Below are positions 16,730 through 24,897 of a stretch of DNA of 64,000 nucleotides, one piece after another. Position numbers and translations under genes: made by a program. Positions within the stretch are counted from its first letter, which is position 1, and each line of letters begins with the position of its first letter. The notes beneath the pieces were generated by a model. That model had not been told where the DNA came from and made no database searches. It saw only the letters and a program-made list of their open reading frames with translations. The DNA is from Pseudomonas cichorii (GTDB taxonomy: Bacteria; Pseudomonadota; Gammaproteobacteria; Pseudomonadales; Pseudomonadaceae): assembly GCF_003700275.1 (NCBI RefSeq), contig NZ_RBRE01000064.1, forward strand, positions 62,001 to 126,000, written 5' to 3'.

Positions 16730-16881
16730 TGAGCGCTGCTCCGCTGTCGAAAGGCCTGAATCCACGGCACGAACACGAACAAATCGCCATTACCGGCTTC
16801 GATCTGCCAGACTTGACGGCAATCCGGCCTGTTGGCAGCGCACCAGGCAACCTTGAAGCGGCCTGCTCCGCCTACTTATAG
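16729..16881 (+). pseudogene. kdsC: Remnant of kdsC (Kdo-8-phosphate phosphatase), internally deleted
   Basis: The 50-codon open frame lies exactly where kdsC belongs, starting at the TAATG overlap with kdsD and ending 12 bp before lptC. It reads MSAAPLSKGLNPRHEHEQ, then ITGFDLPDLTAIRPVG, then SAPGNLEAACSAYL and stop. From memory of Pseudomonas KdsC, the middle corresponds to the HAD motif region GDDLPDLPVIRRVG and the end to QGNLEAANAHYL. The normal protein is about 175 residues, so some 125 residues are gone, including the catalytic DVDGVLTDG motif, the SGRK region and the Lys motif. GDD has become GFD. No stop or frameshift interrupts it, so ribosomes can still pass from kdsD toward lptC. 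It cannot be a working phosphatase. Deletion in several steps is inferred from the patchy match. Confidence 0.8.
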
Positions 16882-16893
16882 AAGCCATTTTTT

Positions 16894-17466
16894 ATGTTCA
16901 CTAAAAAAATTCGTACGTTTCTGACTTTCGGGGTACTTGCGCTGCTGCTTGCCGCTGCCGGTTACTGGAACATCAGCCCGGAAAGCTTCATGGAACAGCC
17001 GGCAGCCACGGCAGACGATACCGCTATCGACTACTACGCCCTCAATGCCCACAGCGTGCAGTTTCTGCCCGACGGCAAGATGCAATACGAAATGACCGCC
17101 GACAAGGTCGAGCATGTAAAGGCCACGGACGTGACCCTGCTGACCAAACCCGACCTGCAGATGTACCGCGGCACCCTGTTCCCCTGGCATGTCCAGAGCG
17201 AAAAGGGCGAGGTCTCTCCTGGCGGCACCGAAGTTGAGCTGATCGACTCGGTACGTGTTGCCCGTACCGATGAAAAACAGCGTACGACTATCATTACCAG
17301 TAGCCGTATGACCGTATTCCCACAGAAGCAATATGCGCAGACCGAGCAAGTCGTTAGAATCGACGCCGCTGGCGGTGTAACGACAGCCAAGGGAATGAAA
17401 GCGTATTTGAACGACGGCAGGATGGACCTGCTGTCCAACGTAAGAGGACAGTATGAGTCTCGTTAA
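16894..17466 (+). CDS. lptC: LPS export protein LptC
   Basis: A 190-residue bitopic inner-membrane protein that receives LPS from LptB2FG and hands it to LptA. One N-terminal helix (about 8-25, FLTFGVLALLLAAAGYW) precedes a periplasmic OstA-like beta-jellyroll domain with ADKVEHVKATDVTLLTKPDL and SSRMTVFPQKQYAQTEQ. Its 3' end overlaps lptA by 14 bases, so the two are translationally coupled. Confidence 0.93.
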   Translation: MFTKKIRTFLTFGVLALLLAAAGYWNISPESFMEQPAATADDTAIDYYALNAHSVQFLPDGKMQYEMTADKVEHVKATDVTLLTKPDLQMYRGTLFPWHVQSEKGEVSPGGTEVELIDSVRVARTDEKQRTTIITSSRMTVFPQKQYAQTEQVVRIDAAGGVTTAKGMKAYLNDGRMDLLSNVRGQYESR

Positions 17467-17998
17467 AACTCTTCCTTTTTTGCTCGGCCTGGGCGCAGCA
17501 CTGGGAAGCCCGAGCGCCTGGTCCCTGCCAACCGACCGCGATCAGCCGATCCATATCCAGTCTGACGATGCGCAGCTCGATGACAAGAAAGGCGTTGCCA
17601 CCTACAAGGGCAACGTCATCATCACTCAGGGTTCGATGAAGATCACCGGTAATACCGTGACCATCACTCGTAATGCCCAGGGCGAAGTCGATGTATTCAC
17701 CTCCGTCGGCAACCTGGCCTATTACGAGCAGAAACCCTCGGTGGACAAGCCGATCGTGCAGGCCTATGGCGTGACCATCCAGTATTACGCGGCACAGGAC
17801 CGCATCGTACTGATCGACAAGGCCAAGGTCATCAACGACGGCAACACTTCCGAAGGCGAGAAGATCGTCTATGACACCGTGAAACAGGTCGTCACCGCCG
17901 GTCGCGCCAATGGCGGTGCCAAAGTGACTGCGCCACGTCCACGGATCGACATGGTCATCCAGCCCAAAAAGAAAACCGAACAGCAGAAGGCCCAGTAA
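17453..17998 (+). CDS. lptA: LPS transport periplasmic bridge protein LptA (LptH)
   Basis: A 181-residue periplasmic protein whose OstA/jellyroll units polymerise into the LPS bridge to the outer membrane; named LptH in Pseudomonas. A Sec signal peptide (about 1-24, ending PSAWSL) is followed by the family opening PIHIQSDDAQLDDKKGVATYKGNVIITQGSM and later IVYDTVKQVVTAGRANGGAKV. The tail is basic and rich in Lys/Gln. The lptB ATG begins immediately after its stop. Confidence 0.94.
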   Translation: MSLVKTLPFLLGLGAALGSPSAWSLPTDRDQPIHIQSDDAQLDDKKGVATYKGNVIITQGSMKITGNTVTITRNAQGEVDVFTSVGNLAYYEQKPSVDKPIVQAYGVTIQYYAAQDRIVLIDKAKVINDGNTSEGEKIVYDTVKQVVTAGRANGGAKVTAPRPRIDMVIQPKKKTEQQKAQ

Positions 17999-18724
17999 AT
18001 GGCGACGCTCAAAGCCCAGCACCTGGCCAAAAGCTACAAAAGCCGTCAGGTCGTACGCGATGTCAGCCTGTCCATCGACAGCGGCCAGATCGTAGGTTTG
18101 CTGGGCCCCAACGGCGCCGGCAAGACAACCTGTTTCTACATGATTGTCGGCCTGGTACAGGCCGATCAGGGCCGCGTGCTGATCGACGATCTGGATGTCA
18201 GCCACCAGCCGATGCACGGTCGTGCCCGCGCCGGTATCGGCTATCTGCCGCAGGAAGCCTCGATCTTCCGCAAACTGTCGGTAGCCGACAACATCATGGC
18301 GATCCTGGAAACCCGCAAGGAGCTCGACGGCGCTGCACGCCGCAAGGAGCTGGAAAGCCTGCTGCAGGAATTCCACATCACCCACATCCGCGACAACCTC
18401 GGCATGAGCCTTTCGGGTGGTGAACGCCGCCGCGTGGAAATTGCACGGGCCCTGGCCACCGCTCCCAAGTTCATCCTGCTCGATGAGCCTTTCGCAGGCG
18501 TAGACCCCATCTCGGTGGGCGATATCAAACAGATCATTCATCATCTGAAGGCCAAGGGCATCGGCGTGCTGATCACCGATCACAACGTCCGCGAAACCCT
18601 GGATATCTGCGAAACCGCCTACATCGTCAACGATGGACAGCTGATTGCCGAAGGCGATGCGCAAACCATTCTGGCCAACCAGTTGGTCAAAGAGGTTTAC
18701 CTCGGCCACGAGTTCCGCCTGTAG
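17999..18724 (+). CDS. lptB: LPS export ABC transporter ATPase LptB
   Basis: A 241-residue ATPase driving LPS extraction from the inner membrane with LptF/LptG. Walker A GPNGAGKTT (about 37), Q-loop YLPQEASIFRKLSV, signature LSGGERRRVEIARAL, Walker B FILLDEPFAGVDP and H-loop ITDHNVRETL are intact. No gap separates it from lptA; lptF/G are not in this window, as usual. Confidence 0.96.
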   Translation: MATLKAQHLAKSYKSRQVVRDVSLSIDSGQIVGLLGPNGAGKTTCFYMIVGLVQADQGRVLIDDLDVSHQPMHGRARAGIGYLPQEASIFRKLSVADNIMAILETRKELDGAARRKELESLLQEFHITHIRDNLGMSLSGGERRRVEIARALATAPKFILLDEPFAGVDPISVGDIKQIIHHLKAKGIGVLITDHNVRETLDICETAYIVNDGQLIAEGDAQTILANQLVKEVYLGHEFRL

Positions 18725-18907
18725 TCGATCCTGTGTGGCTCTTTTGATACGAGCTTTGCCTAAGCAGGCTGTTGACAATGCATTTTTTGTCATGTCGCTC
18801 TAGGCAAACACTTCAGATTCAGGCATATAACTTGCTTAAGTTGGCGCTTCGGCGCCCTGTAGTGGATGGCGCATGTGCGCCGGCGAATAAGGTGTTTAGC
18901 CCCTGCC
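18725..18907 (+). promoter_or_regulatory. lptB-rpoN leader with two tandem hairpins
   Basis: This 183-bp gap contains a consensus -35-like TTGACA (18772-18777). Near rpoN lie two perfect hairpins: GGCGC-TTCG-GCGCC (18843-18856, a UUCG tetraloop) and GGCGCA-TG-TGCGCC (18868-18881), the second ending 26 bp before the rpoN ATG. A TATAAC at 18826-18831 could be a -10 box. The promoter assignment is tentative; the hairpins are seen directly. Confidence 0.5.
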
Positions 18908-20401
18908 ATGAAACCATCGCTAGTCTTGAGAATGGGCCAGCAGCTGACGATGACGCCGCAGCTGCAACAGGCTATCCGCTTACTCCAGTTATCGACCCTG
19001 GACCTCCAGCAAGAGATTCAGGAAGCACTGGAATCCAACCCCATGCTGGAGCGTCAGGAAGAAGGCGACGACTTCGACAATTCCGACCCTCTGGCCGATA
19101 ACATCGAGCAAAAGCCCAACACCGAAGTTCAGGAACCCAGCTACCAGGAATCCGCGCCAACCGTGGACAATCTGGAAGAAGGTGAGTGGAATGAACGAAT
19201 TCCCAACGAACTACCCGTCGATACCGCCTGGGAAGACGTCTACCAGACCAGCGCCAGCAGCCTGCCCAGCAGCGATGACGACGAATGGGACTTCACCACC
19301 CGGACCTCCGCTGGCGAGAGCCTGCAAAGCCATCTGCTATGGCAACTGAACGTCGCGCCGATGTCCGACAAGGACCGGCTGATAGCCGTCACCCTGATCG
19401 ACTGCATCAATAATCAGGGCTATCTCGACGAAACCCTCGAAGAGATCGTCGAGGCCTTCGACCCCGAGCTGGATATCGAACTCGACGAAATCGAAGCCGT
19501 CCTGCACCGCATCCAGCAATTCGAGCCAGCCGGTATCGGCGCCCGCAACCTGAGCGAATGCCTGCTGCTGCAACTGCGCCAGTTGCCGGTAAAAACCCCA
19601 TGGCTGAGTGAGGCGCAGCGTCTGGTCACGGACTATATCGACCTGCTGGGCAGCCGCGACTACACCCAGCTCATGCGTCGCATGAAGCTCAAGGAAGACG
19701 AACTGCGCCAGGTCATCGAACTGGTCCAGAGCCTCAACCCGCGCCCCGGCTCACAGATCGAGTCCTCGGAAGCCGAATACGTCGTGCCCGACGTGATCGT
19801 GCGCAAGGACAACGAGCGCTGGCTGGTGGAACTGAACCAGGAATCGGTGCCACGCCTGCGCGTCAACCCTCAGTACGCCGGTTTCGTACGACGCGCCGAT
19901 ACCAGCGCCGACAACACCTTCATGCGTAACCAGTTGCAGGAAGCCCGCTGGTTCATCAAGAGCCTGCAAAGCCGCAACGAAACACTGATGAAGGTCGCCA
20001 CCCAGATCGTCGAGCACCAGCGCGGTTTTCTCGAGTATGGCGATGAGGCCATGAAGCCACTGGTCCTGCATGACATCGCCGAAGCGGTAGGCATGCACGA
20101 ATCGACGATTTCCCGGGTAACCACCCAGAAATTCATGCACACCCCACGGGGTATTTACGAGCTGAAATACTTCTTTTCCAGCCACGTAAGCACCTCCGAA
20201 GGCGGCGAATGCTCCTCGACGGCAATCCGCGCAATCATTAAAAAACTGGTTGCAGCGGAAAATCAGAAAAAGCCGTTGAGTGATAGCAAGATCGCTGGTT
20301 TACTGGAGGCACAAGGCATTCAAGTAGCCCGTCGCACAGTTGCCAAGTACCGCGAATCACTGGGGATTGCACCTTCGAGTGAACGCAAGCGACTGATGTG
20401 A
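18908..20401 (+). CDS. rpoN: RNA polymerase sigma-54 factor
   Basis: A 497-residue sigma-54 for nitrogen, flagellar, virulence and other enhancer-dependent promoters. Region I (MKPSLVLRMGQQLTMTPQLQQAIRLLQLS) is Gln/Leu rich; an acidic region II spans about 55-140; the HTH and C-terminal RpoN box ARRTVAKYRESLGIAPSSERK are intact. ATG 18908 gives the family start; an upstream frame to 18866 lies within the hairpins. The neighbours hpf-ptsN-rapZ-ptsO form the classical rpoN cluster. Confidence 0.97.
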   Translation: MKPSLVLRMGQQLTMTPQLQQAIRLLQLSTLDLQQEIQEALESNPMLERQEEGDDFDNSDPLADNIEQKPNTEVQEPSYQESAPTVDNLEEGEWNERIPNELPVDTAWEDVYQTSASSLPSSDDDEWDFTTRTSAGESLQSHLLWQLNVAPMSDKDRLIAVTLIDCINNQGYLDETLEEIVEAFDPELDIELDEIEAVLHRIQQFEPAGIGARNLSECLLLQLRQLPVKTPWLSEAQRLVTDYIDLLGSRDYTQLMRRMKLKEDELRQVIELVQSLNPRPGSQIESSEAEYVVPDVIVRKDNERWLVELNQESVPRLRVNPQYAGFVRRADTSADNTFMRNQLQEARWFIKSLQSRNETLMKVATQIVEHQRGFLEYGDEAMKPLVLHDIAEAVGMHESTISRVTTQKFMHTPRGIYELKYFFSSHVSTSEGGECSSTAIRAIIKKLVAAENQKKPLSDSKIAGLLEAQGIQVARRTVAKYRESLGIAPSSERKRLM

Positions 20402-20477
20402 TGCAGGCAGAGCCACAGCGTTCCAGCGGCAGGAATAAACACCTGCTTCTTTATGCACTGGCAAAGGAGAAAGCTGT

Positions 20478-20786
20478 ATGCAAGTCAATATCAGTGGACA
20501 CCAACTGGAAGTGACCAAGCCCCTTCGCGAATACGTTGAGCTCAAGCTCAAGAAGCTCGAAGGGCATTTTGACAAGATTACTAACGTGCAGGTCACGATG
20601 GCGGTCGAGAAGCTTAAACAGAAGATCGAAGCCACACTGCACATCCATGGTGGAGAGGTCGTAGCCAACGCCGAACATGACGACATGTACGCGGCAATCG
20701 ACCTTCTCACTGATAAGCTCGACAGACAATTGCTCAAGCACAAGGAGAAGCAGCAGAACATCCTTAAAGGTGCGACAGCTCGCTGA
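20478..20786 (+). CDS. hpf: Ribosome hibernation promoting factor
   Basis: A 102-residue short HPF/YfiA-type protein that binds the 30S decoding site and promotes 100S dimers in stationary phase. It begins MQVNISGHQLEVTKPLREYVELKLKKL and has the DMYAAIDLLTDKLDRQLLKHKEK helix. The absence of a long C-terminal domain fits the gamma-proteobacterial short form. GGAG precedes the ATG. Confidence 0.95.
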   Translation: MQVNISGHQLEVTKPLREYVELKLKKLEGHFDKITNVQVTMAVEKLKQKIEATLHIHGGEVVANAEHDDMYAAIDLLTDKLDRQLLKHKEKQQNILKGATAR

Positions 20787-20797
20787 CACTCAACCAA

Positions 20798-21262
20798 ATG
20801 ATCCGACTTGAAAATATCCTGACCCCCGGCCGTTCATGCGTGAACGTGCCGGGCGGCAGTAAAAAACGTGTACTCGAACAAATTGCCAACCTGATCGGTC
20901 GAGAAGTACCGAGCATGGATCAGCAAAGCGTTTTTGAAAGCCTTGTTGCCCGCGAAAAACTGGGATCTACCGGTTTTGGCAACGGCATAGCCATTCCCCA
21001 TTGCCGCCTTGCCGCCTGCGAAACGCCGGTCAGTGCGGTTCTGCGCCTGGAATCCCCTATCGATTTCGATGCCATCGATGGCGCCCCGGTCGACCTGCTG
21101 TTTGTCCTGCTCGTCCCGGAAGCCGCTACCGATGAACACCTGGAGCTGCTGCGCCAGATCGCCAGCATGCTTGATCGCACAGAAGTCCGTGACCGCCTAC
21201 GCAGTGCCGAAAGCGGTGAAACGCTTTATAAAGTGGTGCTGGACGTACAGAACGGTCATTAA
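20798..21262 (+). CDS. ptsN: PTS-Ntr EIIA component
   Basis: A 154-residue EIIA of the nitrogen PTS, which controls K+ transport, stress and metabolism by its phosphorylation state. The phosphorylated His is about residue 68 in GNGIAIPHCRL, after the family segment LVAREKLGSTGFGNG. It is phosphorylated through PtsP-PtsO; ptsO is three genes downstream, ptsP outside the window. Confidence 0.95.
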   Translation: MIRLENILTPGRSCVNVPGGSKKRVLEQIANLIGREVPSMDQQSVFESLVAREKLGSTGFGNGIAIPHCRLAACETPVSAVLRLESPIDFDAIDGAPVDLLFVLLVPEAATDEHLELLRQIASMLDRTEVRDRLRSAESGETLYKVVLDVQNGH

Positions 21263-21264
21263 TC

Positions 21265-22122
21265 ATGCGCATGATCGTCGTCAGTGGTCGCTCGGGTTCC
21301 GGCAAGAGCACAGCTCTGGATGTGCTGGAAGACAACGGCTTCTATTGCGTTGACAACGTACCGGCCGGGCTGCTCCCGGAGCTCGCCGAACGCGCGCTGA
21401 TCAACACCGAACTGGCCGAACCGCTGCTGGCGGTATCCATCGATGCCCGAAACCTGCCGAGCCATCTGACCCGCTTCCCACAGATGCTCGACGAGGTTCG
21501 TGCGCGTAACATCCAGTGCGATGTGCTCTATCTCGATGCCGACGAAGCAACCCTGCTCAAGCGGTTCTCCGAAACCCGCCGTCGTCACCCGCTGAGCACA
21601 GCCAATCGCTCGCTGGCAGAAGCCATACATGACGAAACGACCTTGCTGGGGCCGATCATCGATCTGGCCGACCTCAAGATCAACACCACGCACCTGAACC
21701 TCTACCAGTTGCGCGATACCCTCAAACTGCGCCTGCTGAACAGGCCGGAAGCAGGTACTGCGTTCCTGATCGAATCGTTTGGCTTCAAGCGCGGCATGCC
21801 GGTAGATGCAGACGTGGTGTTCGATGTGCGCTGCCTGCCAAATCCGTACTGGAAGCCGGAACTGCGCGACTTCTCGGGCCTTGATGCCTGCGTGGTCCAA
21901 TACCTGGCAGCCCAGCCTGATGTCGAAGAGATGTTCCAGGACATCTTCTCCTACCTCAATAAATGGCTGCCGCGCTTCGCCGCCAGCAACCGCTCATACG
22001 TCACCATCGCCATTGGCTGCACAGGCGGACATCACCGTTCCGTCTACCTGACAGAACGTCTGGGTCAGGTCCTGCAACAATCACTCAAGAACGTTCAGGT
22101 CCGCCACCGCGACCTAGGCTGA
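21265..22122 (+). CDS. rapZ: RNase adapter protein RapZ
   Basis: A 285-residue nucleotide-binding protein. In enterics it binds GlmZ/GlmY and directs RNase E to GlmZ, tuning GlmS and amino-sugar supply. Walker A GRSGSGKST (8-16), Walker B DVLYLDA, the Glu/Arg helix ETRRRHPLS and the C-terminal AIGCTGGHHRSVYLTERL domain are all present. In Pseudomonas its RNA partners are less clear, so the exact target is inference. Confidence 0.93.
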   Translation: MRMIVVSGRSGSGKSTALDVLEDNGFYCVDNVPAGLLPELAERALINTELAEPLLAVSIDARNLPSHLTRFPQMLDEVRARNIQCDVLYLDADEATLLKRFSETRRRHPLSTANRSLAEAIHDETTLLGPIIDLADLKINTTHLNLYQLRDTLKLRLLNRPEAGTAFLIESFGFKRGMPVDADVVFDVRCLPNPYWKPELRDFSGLDACVVQYLAAQPDVEEMFQDIFSYLNKWLPRFAASNRSYVTIAIGCTGGHHRSVYLTERLGQVLQQSLKNVQVRHRDLG

Positions 22123-22138
22123 AAGGATCTTCACTGCG

Positions 22139-22411
22139 ATGCCCGCTCGTCAAATCACCATCATCAACAAACTGGGCCTGCACGCCCGCGCCGCCGCCAA
22201 GTTCGTTGGCGTCGCAGGCAAGTTTCCTTGCCAGATCAGGGTTGGCCGCTCGCCGGAAAGCATGGTCGATGGCAAAAGCATCATGGCCGTGATGATGCTG
22301 GCAGCCGGCAAAGGCACAGAGATTCACCTGCTGACCGAAGGCGAAAGCGAGCAGGATGCGCTGGACGGTCTGGTCGAGTTGATCAATAACCGCTTTGACG
22401 AAGGCGAGTAA
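22139..22411 (+). CDS. ptsO: Nitrogen PTS phosphocarrier NPr
   Basis: A 90-residue HPr-like protein that passes phosphate from PtsP to PtsN. The active His is about residue 15 in NKLGLHARAAAKFVG, and KSIMAVMMLAAGKGTEI carries the Ser46-region loop. It closes the rpoN cluster and ends next to a hairpin shared with the convergent SRPBCC gene. Confidence 0.95.
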   Translation: MPARQITIINKLGLHARAAAKFVGVAGKFPCQIRVGRSPESMVDGKSIMAVMMLAAGKGTEIHLLTEGESEQDALDGLVELINNRFDEGE

Positions 22412-22426
22412 GCCTCTCATTGCAAC

Positions 22427-22455
22427 GCCCCGGCCTCACTCGGGGCGCCCCCCCC
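22427..22455. terminator. GC hairpin followed by a C8 tract between convergent genes
   Basis: GCCCCG (22427-22432) pairs with CGGGGC (22441-22446) around 8 nt, followed by eight consecutive C (22448-22455). It lies between ptsO and the SRPBCC gene stop at 22457. There is no T-run, so intrinsic termination would be weak. Confidence 0.4.
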
Positions 22456-22456
22456 T

Positions 22457-22960
22457 TCAACTACGCGCCTGACGCGCCAGCCCCTCGATCCATTCCTGAT
22501 GAGCGTTAAGCATGGGGTTAGGCAGGGTTTTAGCCAACTCCCGAGCTGGCGCACCGTTCTGCGTTTCCTGAGTAAGAATTCGTACCCGTCCTCCCGACAA
22601 GTCTTCAAACAGCCAGGCGTGATGCACGTCCAGTCGACCCGTTTCATCTCCTTCGACCCAACCATGCCACGCAATCCGTGCTGGCTGGCCTGCGACTGGA
22701 GGCAGGTATTCGACCACCTGCGCCTCGACAGGAAAGCCAAAGGTCGTGAAGCGAAAACGCGCTCGCCCGGATAACAAAGGACCGGAACCGTCATGAAAAC
22801 GGATATCCGACACATTACTGTAAAAGCCCTGCCAGAGTGACGTGTCGTTGAGACAGGCCCATACCTGCGCCGCCGTCAGACCGCTCACCACAATTTCATT
22901 GGATACATAGTTATCGGTGATGCCCGGCAGGTAGTGCTCAGGCCAAATGATTACACTCAT
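22457..22960 (-). CDS. SRPBCC domain protein (START-like/polyketide-cyclase fold)
   Basis: A 167-residue protein. The pattern ITDNYVSNEIVVSGLTAAQVWACLNDTSLWQGFYSNVSDIRFHDG, a central GRARFRFTTFGFPVEAQVVEY and the C-terminal helix NPMLNAHQEWIEGLARQA match the SRPBCC helix-grip fold, which binds hydrophobic small molecules. The ligand is unknown. It is divergent from a LysR gene (98 bp gap), so that regulator probably controls it. The pair interrupts the ptsO-ZIP transporter order found in P. aeruginosa. Confidence 0.8.
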   Translation of the reverse strand: MSVIIWPEHYLPGITDNYVSNEIVVSGLTAAQVWACLNDTSLWQGFYSNVSDIRFHDGSGPLLSGRARFRFTTFGFPVEAQVVEYLPPVAGQPARIAWHGWVEGDETGRLDVHHAWLFEDLSGGRVRILTQETQNGAPARELAKTLPNPMLNAHQEWIEGLARQARS

Positions 22961-23058
22961 GAATGATCCTCGTAAGAACGTGTCGGTTAGATTTGACTGA
23001 ACACATCATGAGCGTCGACTATTCATAAGGCTAATCGCTATTTATTAGGATAAACATC

Positions 23059-23955
23059 ATGCAGCGTGATATCAGACATCTGGACCTCAACTTATTGAAG
23101 GCTCTGGATGCTCTTCTCGATGAGCGCAGCGTGACCCGAGCCGCAGCCAGGCTCTCCCTGACTCAACCCGCCGTCAGCGGAATGCTGACCCGGTTGCGGG
23201 ATGCATTCGGTGACCCGCTGTTTGTACGCGCCCAACGCGGCATCGTGCCCACACCACGCGCACTTGAACTGGCAAAGCCGATAAAGTCGATGCTGGAAGA
23301 AATGGAACGGCTGCTACAGCCTGAAGGCTTTGAACCGGCAAGCGCTCGGCTCACCGTTTCCATTGCAGCCACGGATTACGCGCTACGCACCATCATCGTG
23401 CCCTTTCTGACGGCCTTACGGTCCCAGGCCCCCGGAATACGCCTTGCGGTACATCCGGTCGACGACCATCAAGTGGGCCTGGATCTTGAGACGGGCAAGC
23501 TGGACATGGCCATCCTGACACCCGAAACGACTCATCCCGGACTTCACACACAAGCGCTGTATGACGAGCAATACATCTGCGCCCTGCGCAGCGACCACCC
23601 GGCGCTTACAGAAGCAAGCTTGAGCCTGGATACCTTCTGTGCCCTGGAGCATGCGATGGTTTCCTACACGGGGGGAGGTTTCAGGGGCGTGACAGATGAA
23701 GCGCTGGCGCGGGCAGGACGTGAGCGAAAAGTCACACTGTCCATTACCAGCTTTCTGGTACTCCCTGAAATACTGAGAGGCAGTGAACTCATTGCCGTTG
23801 TTCCAAGACGCCTGATCAAGCAATCAGAAGGCCTGGCACTGGTGAGTCCACCTCTGGAGATAACCGGTTTCAGCAAGATCCTGGCCTGGCATGAACGCAC
23901 ACAGAGTGACACCGCTCTGACATGGGTGCGGGCATTACTGACTCAAAGCGTATGA
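23059..23955 (+). CDS. LysR-family transcriptional regulator
   Basis: A 298-residue LTTR. The N-terminal winged HTH reads LDLNLLKALDALLDERSVTRAAARLSLTQPAVSGMLTRLRDAFGDPLFVRAQRGIVPTP, close to the NodD/PcpR branch; residues from about 90 form the periplasmic-binding-like effector domain. AGGATAAACATC precedes the ATG. The divergent SRPBCC gene is its likely target. The inducer cannot be predicted. Confidence 0.9.
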   Translation: MQRDIRHLDLNLLKALDALLDERSVTRAAARLSLTQPAVSGMLTRLRDAFGDPLFVRAQRGIVPTPRALELAKPIKSMLEEMERLLQPEGFEPASARLTVSIAATDYALRTIIVPFLTALRSQAPGIRLAVHPVDDHQVGLDLETGKLDMAILTPETTHPGLHTQALYDEQYICALRSDHPALTEASLSLDTFCALEHAMVSYTGGGFRGVTDEALARAGRERKVTLSITSFLVLPEILRGSELIAVVPRRLIKQSEGLALVSPPLEITGFSKILAWHERTQSDTALTWVRALLTQSV

Positions 23956-23980
23956 AAACAGTGCGTTAGCCCTGCCCTCG

Positions 23981-24868
23981 TCAAACCAGCGCTGTATCCA
24001 TCACCATCATCAGACAGAACCCGACTATAAGCCCGAGACTGGCAATCTTGTTGTGCCCGTTAAGGCGTGATTCCGGGATGATTTCATGGGTTACCACCAG
24101 CAGCATAGCGCCAGCCGCCAGGGCCAGGCCGAATGGCAGCAGTTGCTCGGCGATACCGACCAGCCAGGCGCCCAATACGGCAAACAGCGGCTCGACAAGG
24201 CCGGAAGCCGCGCCGATCAGAAACGCCTTGCCCCGCGACATGCCGGCACCGGCCAGCACCATGGCAATGACCAGCCCTTCAGGTACGTCCTGCAGGGCAA
24301 TGCCGATGGCCAGGCTGTCGGCTTCCGACAGGCCGCCACCCGCCGAAACGCCAATCGCCATGCCTTCCGGGATGTTGTGCGCCACGATAGCGATCACGAA
24401 CAGCCAGATTCGCGGCGCAATTGCCGGATGCCCGGCAGTACCGCGCAATGGCGAGCCTCTGGAGACGCTGTAATCGACCATGAACAGGCAAAGCGCACCG
24501 ATAACGATGCCCATGCTGATCAGGCCGCCTGCCCCCCAGGGGGAAAAGCCAAGACCTTCGGCCGCCTCAAGCCCCGGCACGATCAGGGAGAATGCCGTCG
24601 CGGCGAGCATGACGCCCGCACCGAAGCCAAGTAATCCATCGGACACCATGACCGGCATGCTGCGGATCACCAGCACCGGAACCGCCCCAAGAGCGGTGCC
24701 CAGTGCACAGATTGCGCCACCCTCCAGCGCCCGCATCAGGCGCGGCTCCAGGTTGAGCCAGGCCAACCCCTGAGCCACCAGCAACGCCATACCGGCCAGC
24801 AGCAGCACTGTCCCGATTGCGAGACGAAACAACCGCACACTGCTGATCGTGAGTATTTCCGAACGCAT
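23981..24868 (-). CDS. ZIP-family divalent metal transporter
   Basis: A 295-residue inner-membrane transporter with about eight transmembrane segments. The two metal-coordinating helices of ZIP proteins are visible as VAHNIPEGMAIGVSAG and ALQDVPEGLVIAMVLAG, in the GufA-like subgroup. It probably imports Zn, Mn or Fe. It sits 29 bp downstream of sodA in the same direction, so it may be part of the Fur-regulated unit, which would fit manganese supply to the Mn enzyme. Confidence 0.88.
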   Translation of the reverse strand: MRSEILTISSVRLFRLAIGTVLLLAGMALLVAQGLAWLNLEPRLMRALEGGAICALGTALGAVPVLVIRSMPVMVSDGLLGFGAGVMLAATAFSLIVPGLEAAEGLGFSPWGAGGLISMGIVIGALCLFMVDYSVSRGSPLRGTAGHPAIAPRIWLFVIAIVAHNIPEGMAIGVSAGGGLSEADSLAIGIALQDVPEGLVIAMVLAGAGMSRGKAFLIGAASGLVEPLFAVLGAWLVGIAEQLLPFGLALAAGAMLLVVTHEIIPESRLNGHNKIASLGLIVGFCLMMVMDTALV

Positions 24869-24897
24869 AAACTGCCTTAGGTCTTGTTATTGGGGAG

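Noticed and set aside
17354..18793. 479-codon minus-strand frame across lptC/lptA/lptB
   Set aside because: Antisense to three recognised lpt genes; no motif of its own.
22448..22455. Phase-variable C8 tract
   Set aside because: It lies outside both coding regions (the SRPBCC stop is at 22457), so slippage would not switch either frame.
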